The notes under the pieces were generated by a model. It did no database searches, was not told where the DNA came from, and saw nothing but the letters and a program-made list of their open reading frames with translations. The translations under genes and the position numbers were made by a program. This document shows positions 8,001-15,992 of a stretch of DNA of 64,000 nucleotides, piece after piece (positions within the stretch are counted from its first letter, which is position 1; the number at the start of each line of letters is the position of its first letter). Origin of the DNA: Nesterenkonia aurantiaca (GTDB lineage Bacteria > Actinomycetota > Actinomycetes > Actinomycetales > Micrococcaceae); contig NZ_SOAN01000003.1 in assembly GCF_004364585.1 (NCBI RefSeq), forward strand, positions 124,001-188,000, in the 5' to 3' direction.

Positions 8001-8648
8001 TCACCGCCGACGCCTGCGCGCGTGGGTGAACGGTGCCGGGTAGGCGCGAGCCAGGGAATGGGTCAGCGTCACCGCGATCGCGGCCTTGATGGCATCACCG
8101 GGGAGGAACGCGAGGTTGATCAGCGCGGCCTGTTCCAGGCTGAGTCCCATCTGGAATGCCATCACCGGAAGCCCGCAGGCGTAGACGACCACGATCCCGC
8201 CGAGCACCGTGCCCAAGATGGTGCGCCAGACGCGCAGCGGCCAGGAAGCCTGGGTGATCAGTCCCACCAGGAAGGCTCCGGGGATCCAGCCCAGCGCGAA
8301 GCCGGCGCTGGGACCGGCGAAGGCCCCCAGGCCGCCGGAGCCGTGAGCCAGCAGCGGCAGTCCGGCTGCGACCAGCACGTGGAGCAGCACGATGGCCCCG
8401 GCTCCGCGCCACGGTCCCAGCACGGCACCGGCCAGCATCACTCCGAGCGTCTGCAGCGTGATCGGGACCCCGCCGGCCAGAGGGATGGCGGGGAGCTGGC
8501 CCAGCACCGCGACCAGGGCCGCGAACATCGCCATCTGGGCGATGCTGCGCACCCCGGTGCTGGGCGCGGCGGGCGCAGCACCACCGGAGGATCCTGGGGC
8601 GGGGGATGGGGCAGTTGATGCGGAAGTCGCAGAGGATCTGTTGAACAC
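8001..8648 (-). CDS. bioY: Biotin transporter substrate-binding subunit BioY
   Basis: A 215-residue BioY-family membrane protein. Hydrophobic helices and the family segments AIPLAGGVPITLQTLGVML and GGLGAFAGPSAGFALGW are visible. It binds biotin in the membrane and works with an EcfT/ATPase module, or slowly alone. The GTG at 8648 follows a -10 hexamer TATATT by six bases, and a TTGAAC-ACC-GTTCAA palindrome covers the start codon. Both features suggest a leaderless transcript tightly repressed when biotin is plentiful. The first 35 residues are Ser/Ala/Pro-rich and not conserved. Confidence 0.88.
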   Translation of the reverse strand: MFNRSSATSASTAPSPAPGSSGGAAPAAPSTGVRSIAQMAMFAALVAVLGQLPAIPLAGGVPITLQTLGVMLAGAVLGPWRGAGAIVLLHVLVAAGLPLLAHGSGGLGAFAGPSAGFALGWIPGAFLVGLITQASWPLRVWRTILGTVLGGIVVVYACGLPVMAFQMGLSLEQAALINLAFLPGDAIKAAIAVTLTHSLARAYPAPFTHARRRRR

Positions 8649-8660
8649 CGTTCAAATATA
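8641..8660 (-). promoter_or_regulatory. bioY promoter with BioQ-like operator
   Basis: On the minus strand TATATT (8655-8660) is the -10 box, and the GTG start lies six bases downstream at 8648. TTGAAC-ACC-GTTCAA (8641-8655) is a perfect 6-3-6 inverted repeat spanning the transcription and translation start. It resembles the TGAAC-N3-GTTAC site described for the TetR-type biotin repressor BioQ of actinobacteria. Confidence 0.6.
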
Positions 8661-8692
8661 GCGCCTCAGATCGCCTGTCGTCCGCTGGCGGC

Positions 8693-8709
8693 AGATTACC
8701 GGGTAATCT
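8693..8709. promoter_or_regulatory. Palindrome AGATTACC-G-GGTAATCT
   Basis: Perfect 8-bp inverted repeat with a one-base centre in the divergent region between bioY and the BI-1 gene. It lies about 33 bp upstream of the bioY -10 and 25 bp upstream of TAGAAT (8734-8739), a likely -10 for the rightward gene. The binding protein is unknown. Confidence 0.45.
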
Positions 8710-8839
8710 CCAGCTGAGCCGGGGCCATGGCGCTAGAATATTGAGGGACTCGTCTCTGATGGGACCGGCCGGACAGCCGTGACCTGCGGGGACAGACGAT
8801 GAGACATCCACCCGAGCACCGATAGGAGTGCGGTCACAC

Positions 8840-9751
8840 ATGTCCAACCCCATATTCAACACCGGTGCCTTCCCTGATCAGTTCAGCGAGAAGAAGCGCG
8901 AGCGGCGCCGGTTCTACATGAACGATCAGGGCGTGACGGAGCAGTCGCGCCAGAGCCCCTCCCAGGGCCAGCCCTTCGCGGCCCAGTACGGCATGCCCGG
9001 CCAGCAGGCCGGCGGTGCGGGCGCGGATCAGCTGAACCGCCAGTACAACCTGCCTGACGCCGCGGGCTCGCAGGGTGCGGCGATGACCTATGACGACGTC
9101 ATCCGCAAGACCGTCACCAGCTTCGCCGTCGTGCTGCTCGGCGCGGCCGGAGCCGTGGCGCTCGGTCTGGTGATGCCCGGCGCGATCATGGGGCTGGCGC
9201 TGGTCGCCGCCCTGGCTGGCTTCGGTCTCGGCCTGGCCAATGCGTTCAAGAAGGAGCCGAACCCGGCCCTGATCCTGGCCTACTCGGCCACCCAGGGCTT
9301 CTTCCTCGGTGCCTTCACCATGGTCATGGAGGCCATGTTCCCCGGGATCGCCGTTCAGGCGGTCATGGCCACACTGGCAGTCTTCGGCACCGTGCTGGCG
9401 CTGTTCAAGTCCGGCAAGGTCCGCGCCACCCCGAAGCTGAACAAGATGTTCTTCGTCGCGATCATCGGCTACGCGGTGTTCTCGCTGATGAACTTCGGTC
9501 TTGTGATGTTCACCGACATCGGCATGTTCGGTCTGCGCGCGGGCTGGATGGGTGTCGCCATCGGCGCCTTCGCCATCCTGCTGGCCACCTATTCCCTGGT
9601 CATGGACTTCACCAACATCCAGGAAGGTGTGGAGGCCGGTGTCTCGCAGAAGTACGGCTGGGCCGCCGCCTTCGGACTCACCGTCTCCCTGGTGTGGCTC
9701 TACATCGAGATCCTTCGCGTGATCGCGATCCTGCGCTCGATGACTGAATAG
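8840..9751 (+). CDS. Bax inhibitor-1/YccA-family membrane protein
   Basis: A 303-residue integral membrane protein. About 90 hydrophilic residues (Gln/Gly-rich, linker-like) come first, then seven hydrophobic helices. The core of YccA/BI-1 proteins is recognisable from SFAVVLLGAAGAVALGLV through NIQEGVEAGVSQKYGW to the C-terminal helix VWLYIEILRVIAIL. The actinobacterial members have this longer N terminus. The start at ATG 8840 has AGGAG ten bases upstream; a GTG at 8828 is less likely. Members in other bacteria act on protein quality control or ion leak. Here the gene is monocistronic, ending at a strong hairpin. Confidence 0.85.
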   Translation: MSNPIFNTGAFPDQFSEKKRERRRFYMNDQGVTEQSRQSPSQGQPFAAQYGMPGQQAGGAGADQLNRQYNLPDAAGSQGAAMTYDDVIRKTVTSFAVVLLGAAGAVALGLVMPGAIMGLALVAALAGFGLGLANAFKKEPNPALILAYSATQGFFLGAFTMVMEAMFPGIAVQAVMATLAVFGTVLALFKSGKVRATPKLNKMFFVAIIGYAVFSLMNFGLVMFTDIGMFGLRAGWMGVAIGAFAILLATYSLVMDFTNIQEGVEAGVSQKYGWAAAFGLTVSLVWLYIEILRVIAILRSMTE

Positions 9752-9814
9752 GAACACCCGAGAACCGAGTCCTTCCCACGCCGCCGAGCGCCGAGGAACT
9801 GACTTCCCGCAAGA

Positions 9815-9861
9815 GACGACGGGCCCGCCCGATGCCGCTAGCATCCGGCGGGCCCGTCGTC
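9815..9861 (+). terminator. Hairpin after the BI-1 gene
   Basis: 15-bp perfect stem (GACGACGGGCCCGCC with its complement, ending GTCGTC) enclosing a 17-base loop that itself can pair GATGC with GCATC. It is followed by GTTTCACC. Confidence 0.75.
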
Positions 9862-9896
9862 GTTTCACCCCCTGGTTGCCATGGCAGGATGTAGCA

Positions 9897-11369
9897 ATGA
9901 ACACTGTTGAAAAGCTCGAGCTGATGGAAGAGGACGTCCCTCCCCGGATGGCCGAGGAACAGCGAATCCAGGACGACGTGCCCTGGGGCATCCGGATCGC
10001 TGCCGCCTGGTCCTGGCGCGTCATCATCATCCTGCTCTTCGCGGGCGTGCTGATCTGGCTGCTCAGCCACATCTCGCTGCTGCTGATCCCGCTGCTGGTG
10101 GCCGCCCTGCTGGCCACGCTGCTGCGCCCGCTGCACAACGTCTTCGTGAAGTGGAAGTTCCCGCGCGTACTCGCCGCGATCACCACGCTGCTGGTGCTCA
10201 TCGGCTTCGTCGCCGGGCTCCTCACCCTCGTCGGCCAGCAGCTGGTCACCGGCTTCGCCGAGATGGCGACCCAGGTCGAGGAGGGCCTCTTCGAGCTGGT
10301 CGCCCTCGCGGAGGAGACCGCCGCAGGCTTCAACATCGAGATCTCGACCGAGCAGATCAACCAGGGCCTGGAAGAAGGCCTGACCTACCTGCAGGACAAC
10401 TCCGACGCGATCCTGGGTGGAGCCATGGCGCTGGGCTCCACCGCCGGCAACATCGTGGTCGGCGGCATCCTGGCCCTGTTCACGCTGATCTTCTTCCTGG
10501 CCGATGGCCGCAAGATCTGGGACTTCCTGGTCTTCTTCGCCCCCGGCAAGCACCGCCCCGCCATCCACGGGGCCGGGCGCCGCGGCTGGACCGCGCTGGG
10601 CTCCTATATGCGCGTGCAGGTCTTTGTGGCCGGGGTCGACGCGGTGGGCATCGGCGTCGGTGCGGCTCTGCTGGGCGTGCCACTGGCGCTGCCGGTGGCC
10701 GTGCTGGTCTTCCTGGGCTCCTTCATCCCGATCGTCGGCGCCGTGGTCACCGGCGCCGTCGCCGTGATCCTCGCCCTGGTGGCCAACGGACTGGGCAATG
10801 CGCTGCTGATGGTCGGCGTGGTGCTGCTGGTCCAGCAGATCGAGTCCAACATCCTGCAGCCCATCGTGATGGGCAAGGCAGTGCGGCTGCACCCGCTGGC
10901 AGTGATCCTCGCGGTGACCGCCGGCACCACCTTGCTGGGCATCGTCGGCGCGCTCTTCGCCGTGCCGGTCCTGGCCTTCGTCACCCGAGCCACCCGATAC
11001 CTCGTGAAGGAGGAATGGCGCGGCGACCCTGAGGCCAAGGCGATGGAGAAGCTGGAGAAGGAGGAGGCGGTCAGACGCGCCGCCCAGAAGGAGGTCCAGG
11101 AGGCCGAGGAACAGGCCTCGCTGGCGAACATCACCCGACGGTTCAAGGAGACCATCCCCGGGCTGGATCCGGAGCGGCGTGGATTCGGGCGCCGTGGGGA
11201 CTCCTCCGAGGCTCAGGTGACCCGCACCGAGACGCACACCGCTGCCGGCACCCGCCCGCATCCCGATGCCGAGGAGACTGACCACGGCAGAGGAGCGCAG
11301 TCGGGAACAGAGACTCGAACACAGACCCGAGACGACACCCGGTCTGAGGATGGGGGCACAAGAGAATGA
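9897..11369 (+). CDS. AI-2E family transporter (PF01594 type)
   Basis: A 490-residue membrane protein of the TqsA/YdiK permease family. About 30 acidic residues are followed by paired hydrophobic helices (IIIILLFAGVLIWLL, LLLIPLLVAALLATLL), a helical amphipathic region and a C-terminal membrane block with the family feature PIVGAVVTGAVAVILAL and LVQQIESNILQPIVMG. The last 120 residues are charged and Glu/Arg-rich, longer than usual. Family members export or exchange small solutes such as autoinducer-2 or Na+, so the substrate is open. The ATG at 9897 is preceded by GGCAGGA. The stop overlaps the next ATG (ATGA), coupling it to the threonine ammonia-lyase gene. Confidence 0.85.
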   Translation: MNTVEKLELMEEDVPPRMAEEQRIQDDVPWGIRIAAAWSWRVIIILLFAGVLIWLLSHISLLLIPLLVAALLATLLRPLHNVFVKWKFPRVLAAITTLLVLIGFVAGLLTLVGQQLVTGFAEMATQVEEGLFELVALAEETAAGFNIEISTEQINQGLEEGLTYLQDNSDAILGGAMALGSTAGNIVVGGILALFTLIFFLADGRKIWDFLVFFAPGKHRPAIHGAGRRGWTALGSYMRVQVFVAGVDAVGIGVGAALLGVPLALPVAVLVFLGSFIPIVGAVVTGAVAVILALVANGLGNALLMVGVVLLVQQIESNILQPIVMGKAVRLHPLAVILAVTAGTTLLGIVGALFAVPVLAFVTRATRYLVKEEWRGDPEAKAMEKLEKEEAVRRAAQKEVQEAEEQASLANITRRFKETIPGLDPERRGFGRRGDSSEAQVTRTETHTAAGTRPHPDAEETDHGRGAQSGTETRTQTRDDTRSEDGGTRE

Positions 11370-12652
11370 CACAGATCCAGCACCACTCCGAGGCGGAGGA
11401 CCGCCCGGGCGCCCAGCTGAGCGTGCAGCTCGAGGACATCGAAGCCGCTCAAAAGCTGCTCTCTGACATCATCGTGTGCACCCCGATGGAGCACTCCCGT
11501 GCGCTGGGCCGCCTGGTGGGGGCCACCGTGCACCTGAAGGCCGAGAACCTTCAGCGCGCCGGCTCCTTCAAGGTGCGCGGGGCCTATGTGCGCATGGCGC
11601 GGCTCTCCGAGGAGGAGAAGTCTCGCGGCGTCGTCGCAGCCTCCGCGGGCAATCACGCCCAGGGCGTGGCCCTGGCGGCGAAGAAGCTGGGCATCACCGC
11701 GAAGATCTACATGCCGCACGGTGTGGCGCTGCCGAAGCTGGCCGCCACCCGGGACCACGGCGCAGAGGTCATCCTGCACGGCTCCAACGTGGACGAGGCC
11801 CTGGCCGAGGCGCAGCGACACTCGGATGAGACCGGCTCGGTCTTCATCCACCCGTTCAACAACACCGACGTCGTCGCCGGACAGGGGACCATCGGCCTCG
11901 AGATCCTGGAGCAGGAGCCCGAGGTCGACACCGTGATCATGGGCATCGGCGGTGGCGGCCTGCTGGCCGGCTCCGCCGTGGCGATCAAGCAGCAGGCCGC
12001 GAGGCTGGGCCGAGAGGTCAGGATCATCGGCGTCCAGGCCGAGAACGCCGCCGCCTACCCGCCCTCGCTCGCAGCCGACGCGCTGGTCCCGATCAAGGGG
12101 GTGCGCACCATCGCCGACGGGATCGCCGTGGGCCGTCCCGGCGAGATCCCGTTCGAAATCATCAAGGACCTGGTCGATGAGGTCGTGACGGTCAGCGAGG
12201 ACGCGATCGCCCGGGCGCTGATCTTCCTGCTGGAGCGCTCCAAGATGGTCGTGGAGCCCGCAGGTGCCGTGCCGGTGGCCGCGCTGATGGAGGGCAAGCT
12301 CACCGAGCTGGGCATCGAGTCCAAGAACGTGGTGGCCGTGCTCTCCGGCGGAAACATCGACCCGATGCTGATGCTGCGCGTGATCCAGCACGGCCTCTCC
12401 GCCGCCGACCGGTTCCTCACCGTGAAGCTGATGTTGAAAGATCTTCCCGGCGAACTGGCCACGATCTCCCAGATCATCGCCGATGCCGACGCGAACGTCA
12501 CCGGGGTCGACCACAGCCGGATCGGAGGTGCGCTCTCCATGGGGGAGGTCTCGATCGTGATCAACATGGAGACCAAGGGTGCCGAGCACTCCGAGCGTGT
12601 GCTCAACCGGCTGCGCGCCCAAGGCTACGAACCCATGGTCCCGCAGCACTGA
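11366..12652 (+). CDS. ilvA: Threonine ammonia-lyase
   Basis: A 428-residue PLP enzyme converting threonine to 2-oxobutanoate and ammonia, the first step of isoleucine synthesis. The PLP lysine lies in GSFKVRGAY (about residue 60). The phosphate-binding glycine loop is GIGGGGLLAGSAVA. A single ACT-like regulatory domain at the C terminus (LPGELATISQIIADADANV) marks the medium-length form. The ATG overlaps the stop of the AI-2E transporter gene, so the two are cotranscribed; whether that permease handles a related solute is unknown. A strong bidirectional hairpin follows. Confidence 0.93.
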   Translation: MTQIQHHSEAEDRPGAQLSVQLEDIEAAQKLLSDIIVCTPMEHSRALGRLVGATVHLKAENLQRAGSFKVRGAYVRMARLSEEEKSRGVVAASAGNHAQGVALAAKKLGITAKIYMPHGVALPKLAATRDHGAEVILHGSNVDEALAEAQRHSDETGSVFIHPFNNTDVVAGQGTIGLEILEQEPEVDTVIMGIGGGGLLAGSAVAIKQQAARLGREVRIIGVQAENAAAYPPSLAADALVPIKGVRTIADGIAVGRPGEIPFEIIKDLVDEVVTVSEDAIARALIFLLERSKMVVEPAGAVPVAALMEGKLTELGIESKNVVAVLSGGNIDPMLMLRVIQHGLSAADRFLTVKLMLKDLPGELATISQIIADADANVTGVDHSRIGGALSMGEVSIVINMETKGAEHSERVLNRLRAQGYEPMVPQH

Positions 12653-12696
12653 CGCCAGCGGCCCGCTGGGCCGGCCCGGAAGCTCACCGCACAAGG

Positions 12697-12746
12697 ACGG
12701 CGGCGGCCCCCACCCTGAGGAGTCTCAAGGTGGGGGCCGCCGCCGT
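12697..12746. terminator. Bidirectional hairpin between ilvA and greA
   Basis: 18-bp perfect inverted repeat (ACGGCGGCGGCCCCCACC and its complement) with a 14-base loop, located between the convergent ilvA and greA genes. It can serve both. Confidence 0.8.
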
Positions 12747-12766
12747 CGTGTTGCTGGGTGTGGCTC

Positions 12767-13267
12767 TCAGCCGCCGAAGGGCTCGGCGGAGAGGATCTCC
12801 ACCGGGATGTCCTTGCCGTTGGGCGCGGAGTAGCTGAGCTTGTCTCCGGGCTTGGCGCCGTTGATCGCCTCGCCGATGGGGGAGCGCTCGGAGTAGACCT
12901 CGAGGTCGGTGTCTCCGGCGATCTCGCGGTTGCCGAAGAGGAACTTCATGGTGTTGCCCGCGATCTTGGCCTCCACGAGCATTCCGGGCACCACGGTGTC
13001 ACCGGTGGGAGCCTCGCCGACATAGGCGTTCTCCAGCAGGTCCTTGAGGTAGCGGATGCGCGCCTCAGCCTTGCCCTGCTCCTCCTTCGCGGCGTGGTAG
13101 CCGCCGTTCTCCTTGAGGTCTCCCTCTTCGCGGGCAGACTCGATGCGGTCAACGATCTCCTGGCGACCGGGTCCGCTGAGGTGCTTGAGCTCGCCTTCCA
13201 GCCGATCGTAGGCCTCCTGGGTCAGCCACTGAGCGTTCTCGTCGATCTCGGGGGTGTGCGTTGACAC
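12767..13267 (-). CDS. greA: Transcription elongation factor GreA
   Basis: A 166-residue GreA that rescues backtracked RNA polymerase by stimulating transcript cleavage. The N-terminal coiled coil carries the acidic tip motif (REEGDLKENGGYHAAKEE), and the C-terminal FKBP-like domain includes SPIGEAINGAKPGDKLSY. The GTG start at 13267 has an excellent AAGGAGAG at seven to eight bases, so this gene is not leaderless. Length and both domains are complete. Confidence 0.95.
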   Translation of the reverse strand: MSTHTPEIDENAQWLTQEAYDRLEGELKHLSGPGRQEIVDRIESAREEGDLKENGGYHAAKEEQGKAEARIRYLKDLLENAYVGEAPTGDTVVPGMLVEAKIAGNTMKFLFGNREIAGDTDLEVYSERSPIGEAINGAKPGDKLSYSAPNGKDIPVEILSAEPFGG

Positions 13268-13294
13268 GGTTCATCTCTCCTTATTCATGCAAAG

Positions 13295-13355
13295 ACCCCG
13301 CCGGAGGTCGGCATGGTGCTTCGGCCCTTCAGCCCGGAACATGCCTCGGCGGGGT
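13295..13355 (-). terminator. Hairpin between the ModA-like gene and greA
   Basis: ACCCCGCCGGAGG (13295-13307) pairs with CCTCGGCGGGGT (13344-13355) with one bulged base. On the minus strand it follows the ModA-like gene and lies about 28 bases before the greA start, with CTTT directly after. It is probably the terminator of the upstream gene and might also act as a greA leader. Confidence 0.5.
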
Positions 13356-13413
13356 GTTGATGCGTTCCCCACATGCTAGTGGGGGTGCTCCGGATTCTCA
13401 ATCAGGACCGTGG

Positions 13414-14271
13414 CTATTCTTCGGAACTGGCCCCAGCTTCCGCGACAGGCGCGGGAAGGAAGCCTGCTCCGCTGAAGGCTGAACGCGCCTGTTCCCCGGC
13501 GAGTATCCCGAAGAACTCATTGGCAGCTCCAGGGCTCTGCGGATCGGCGAGCACTCCCGCCCAGACCTGCGTGGTGCTGTGCTGGAACTGCGGGATCTCG
13601 AAGGTCTGCAGCGGTGCGTCCTGGGCCAGCACGTCGGTGACATAGGCCAGAGCAACATCGCTCTCGCCCTGGATGAGGTTCTGCAGGGCGCTCTCCGGCT
13701 CAGCGGAGAAGCCGGCACGAGCGACGCGGGAGTCTTCGTGCTTCAGGTCCAGATCGAAGTCGCCGGAGAGTTCGGTGATCTGCTCGGTGCAGGGAGCGTC
13801 CCCGGTGCAGGTGCTCACCCTCAGCTCGGAGGAGCGGGCGGAGAAGTCCTCGAAATCCAAGATGTCCGAGGGGTTCTCCGCCGTGGCGACCAGCACCAGG
13901 CGGTTGCTCGCCATCGGGAGCGGATCACCCTCGATGCTGCCCTGACGCCTGAGCGCCTGCATCTGCTCCCGTGAGGCGGTGAGCACGAGGTCTGCCTCGT
14001 GCCCGGAATCGATCCTGCGCTGTAGCGCCTCGGCGTCGAGGTACTCCACCTGGGTGGAGACGCCGCTCTGCCGTTCTTGAAGGTCTGCATCGAGCGCCTG
14101 AAGCGCGGGTGCCGTGGAAGGTGCCGCGAGTACGTTCACGCTGCGGCCCTCGTCTGTGTTGATCCCTGCCGCAGAGCCGCAGGCGCTGAGCACGAAGGCT
14201 GCGACGAAACAGAGCAGCAGCACGAGCGCGATCACGCCGCGGAGGCGGAAGAAGAGAGAGTCGGGTTTCAT
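13414..14271 (-). CDS. ModA-like substrate-binding lipoprotein
   Basis: A 285-residue extracytoplasmic solute-binding protein resembling the molybdate binder ModA. A signal peptide with a hydrophobic core (IALVLLLCFVAAFV) ends in the lipobox LSAC, so the protein is anchored to the outer membrane face by a lipid on the Cys near residue 31. The mature part begins like ModA (VNVLAAPSTAPALQALD), with LVLTASREQMQALR and the late segment SDVALAYVTDVLAQ. No modB or modC permease genes are adjacent, so it must partner with a distant transporter or has taken on another ligand. Confidence 0.75.
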   Translation of the reverse strand: MKPDSLFFRLRGVIALVLLLCFVAAFVLSACGSAAGINTDEGRSVNVLAAPSTAPALQALDADLQERQSGVSTQVEYLDAEALQRRIDSGHEADLVLTASREQMQALRRQGSIEGDPLPMASNRLVLVATAENPSDILDFEDFSARSSELRVSTCTGDAPCTEQITELSGDFDLDLKHEDSRVARAGFSAEPESALQNLIQGESDVALAYVTDVLAQDAPLQTFEIPQFQHSTTQVWAGVLADPQSPGAANEFFGILAGEQARSAFSGAGFLPAPVAEAGASSEE

Positions 14272-14342
14272 GGACAGGCCCCTATGAGGGTGTGGAGCCC
14301 GTCTGCTAGAGCTCTATGGGTGATGCAAGTCGTGCGCGGCGG

Positions 14343-14780
14343 TCATTCGAGCTGCCAGCAGGAGTCCACCACTCCGGTGACTCCGCGGGACTCGGTCCGC
14401 AGATCGGTGCGGTAATACTCGCTGCGATCTCCTGGGCTTGACCCCTCGTGGGGACCGATGGTGACCACCCGTGCTCCGACGACCGCGTAACTATTGTCCA
14501 GCACGTGGATCATGCATTGAACCGTAGCATCCTGGTCCTTGGAGACTTCGAAGTCTACCGAGGCCTCGGTGTCGGAGGTGATCGTGTAGCCGACGTCGTT
14601 GTGGGTGAGCTGACCGACCGCGTTGCCAAGGGTGAAGTAGACGATCGCGCCGAAGGCCAGAACCAGTGCGCCGAGGATCATCCAGCGCTGAGACTTCGCC
14701 GACACGCTGCGCCTCGGGGCGCCGTAGCGGGACTCCAGCTCGGTGGAGGCAGCGGCGTCGGTGGTGCTGGACTCAGTCAT
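14343..14780 (-). CDS. DUF4307 single-pass membrane protein
   Basis: A 145-residue actinobacterial DUF4307 protein with no known function. Seen: a hydrophilic N terminus, a conserved RYGAPRR-type segment, one membrane helix (MILGALVLAFGAIVYFTLG, about residues 34-52), then an extracytoplasmic beta-rich domain with two cysteines (VQCMIHVLDN and VDSCWQLE). The ATG at 14780 lies seven bases after TAGAAT on the minus strand, so the mRNA is probably leaderless. It is divergent from mca across 20 bp, the usual neighbourhood of this family. Confidence 0.85.
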   Translation of the reverse strand: MTESSTTDAAASTELESRYGAPRRSVSAKSQRWMILGALVLAFGAIVYFTLGNAVGQLTHNDVGYTITSDTEASVDFEVSKDQDATVQCMIHVLDNSYAVVGARVVTIGPHEGSSPGDRSEYYRTDLRTESRGVTGVVDSCWQLE

Positions 14781-14786
14781 CAGGAC

Positions 14787-14793
14787 TATTCTA
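14787..14793. promoter_or_regulatory. Shared symmetric -10 element for DUF4307 gene and mca
   Basis: The seven bases TATTCTA read TATTCT on the plus strand (eight bases before the mca ATG at 14801) and TAGAAT on the minus strand (seven bases before the DUF4307 ATG at 14780). One hexamer can therefore open DNA for both directions, and both mRNAs would start at or near their start codons. Confidence 0.55.
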
Positions 14794-14800
14794 GGTGCTT

Positions 14801-15874
14801 ATGCAGAGCTCACACCGCACCTTCTCCCAGAAGTCCTTACCGGACCGCACCACCCGCTCCTCGGGTCCGTTGAATTCCCGCGCCGGGCACGCCGGCGGCG
14901 CCCATCATGGCGACGGCGGAAGCCCCGAGGTCGGTGCCGGGATCAGTGCCGAGGTGGTCGCGGCGGCGGTAGACGGCGCCAAGGCGCAGAGCCTTCCGAG
15001 ATCCTCCGGTCTGCGCATGCTGGCCGTGCATGCCCACCCCGATGACGAGTCCTCCAAGGGTGCCGCCATGATGGCGGCCTATGCGGCCGCCGGGGCTGAG
15101 GTCATGGTGGCCACCGCCACCGGAGGCGAGCAGGGCGACCTGCTGAACCCCGAGGCCGGCGAGATCCTGCAGACCCACCGTGACCTCCCCGGCGTGCGCC
15201 GGATGGAGATGGCCGAGGCGGCCAAGGCGCTGGACATCTCCCATGTCTGGCTGGGCTTCGCCGACTCCGGGCTGCCTGAGGGGGACCCGACACCGCCGCT
15301 GCCCTTCGGCAGCTTCGCGACGCTGCCCCTCGAGCAGGCCGCCGCTCCACTGGTGCGCCTGATCCGCCGCTTCCGGCCGCATGTGATCCTCTCCTACGAC
15401 GAGGTCGGCGGGTACCCGCACCCGGATCACATCATGAGCCACAAGATCACCGTGGAGGCCTACCGGACCGCCGGAGACCCCACGCGGTACCACGGCCTCG
15501 GCGAGGCCTGGGAGCCACAGAAGCTCTACTACGACCGCGCCTTCAACCCAGGACGGTTCGAGGCGATCCACAAGGCCCTGGTCGAGGCCGGGCACAAGTC
15601 CCCCTATGAGGATCGGCTGCTGCGCTTCCGGGATGGGTCGATTCCATGGATGACCGAGCATGAGGTCACCACCCAGATCCCGGTGGGCACCTTCCTGGAG
15701 CATCGCGACCGCGCACTGCGCGCCCACCGCACCCAGGTCGAGCCCGACGGCTTCTTCTTCGCCACCCCGAACGACTTCCTGCGCGAGGTCTGGCCCTACG
15801 ACGACTACGTCCTGGTCGATTCCCGGGTGGAGACGCAGCTGCCGGAGCAGGACCTGTTCAGCGGTCTGCGCTGA
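14801..15874 (+). CDS. mca: Mycothiol S-conjugate amidase
   Basis: A zinc amidase that cleaves mycothiol S-conjugates, releasing mercapturic acids for export in detoxification of electrophiles. The LmbE-like zinc motif AHPDDE lies at about residues 78-83, and GGYPHPDHIMSH holds the further ligand. The conserved enzyme begins at about residue 73 (MLAVHAHPDDE), so this start gives an N-terminal extension of about 70 low-conservation residues. I keep ATG 14801 because a -10 hexamer lies eight bases before it and no nearer start has a ribosome-binding site. The extension contains a rare TTA leucine codon (14837-14839). The true start is uncertain. Confidence 0.88.
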   Translation: MQSSHRTFSQKSLPDRTTRSSGPLNSRAGHAGGAHHGDGGSPEVGAGISAEVVAAAVDGAKAQSLPRSSGLRMLAVHAHPDDESSKGAAMMAAYAAAGAEVMVATATGGEQGDLLNPEAGEILQTHRDLPGVRRMEMAEAAKALDISHVWLGFADSGLPEGDPTPPLPFGSFATLPLEQAAAPLVRLIRRFRPHVILSYDEVGGYPHPDHIMSHKITVEAYRTAGDPTRYHGLGEAWEPQKLYYDRAFNPGRFEAIHKALVEAGHKSPYEDRLLRFRDGSIPWMTEHEVTTQIPVGTFLEHRDRALRAHRTQVEPDGFFFATPNDFLREVWPYDDYVLVDSRVETQLPEQDLFSGLR

Positions 15875-15992
15875 GGTCTCGGTTCCTCGCTGGATTTCTA
15901 CAACGCGTAGACTTGACTCACCGGTCGCCCTCGGCGGCTGCCGGATAAGCCCGGTCCATCAGGACTGACGACGTTCAAAGGCAGAGACACCT

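Noticed and set aside
7340-8648. bioM hidden between or overlapping bioY and bioN
   Set aside because: The gap is 52 bases and no frame there shows Walker A or ABC signature motifs.
9678-11372. 564-codon minus-strand frame opposite the AI-2E transporter gene
   Set aside because: Antisense shadow with low-complexity Gln/His/Asp composition; the plus-strand gene has membrane helices, a start with ribosome site and operon coupling.
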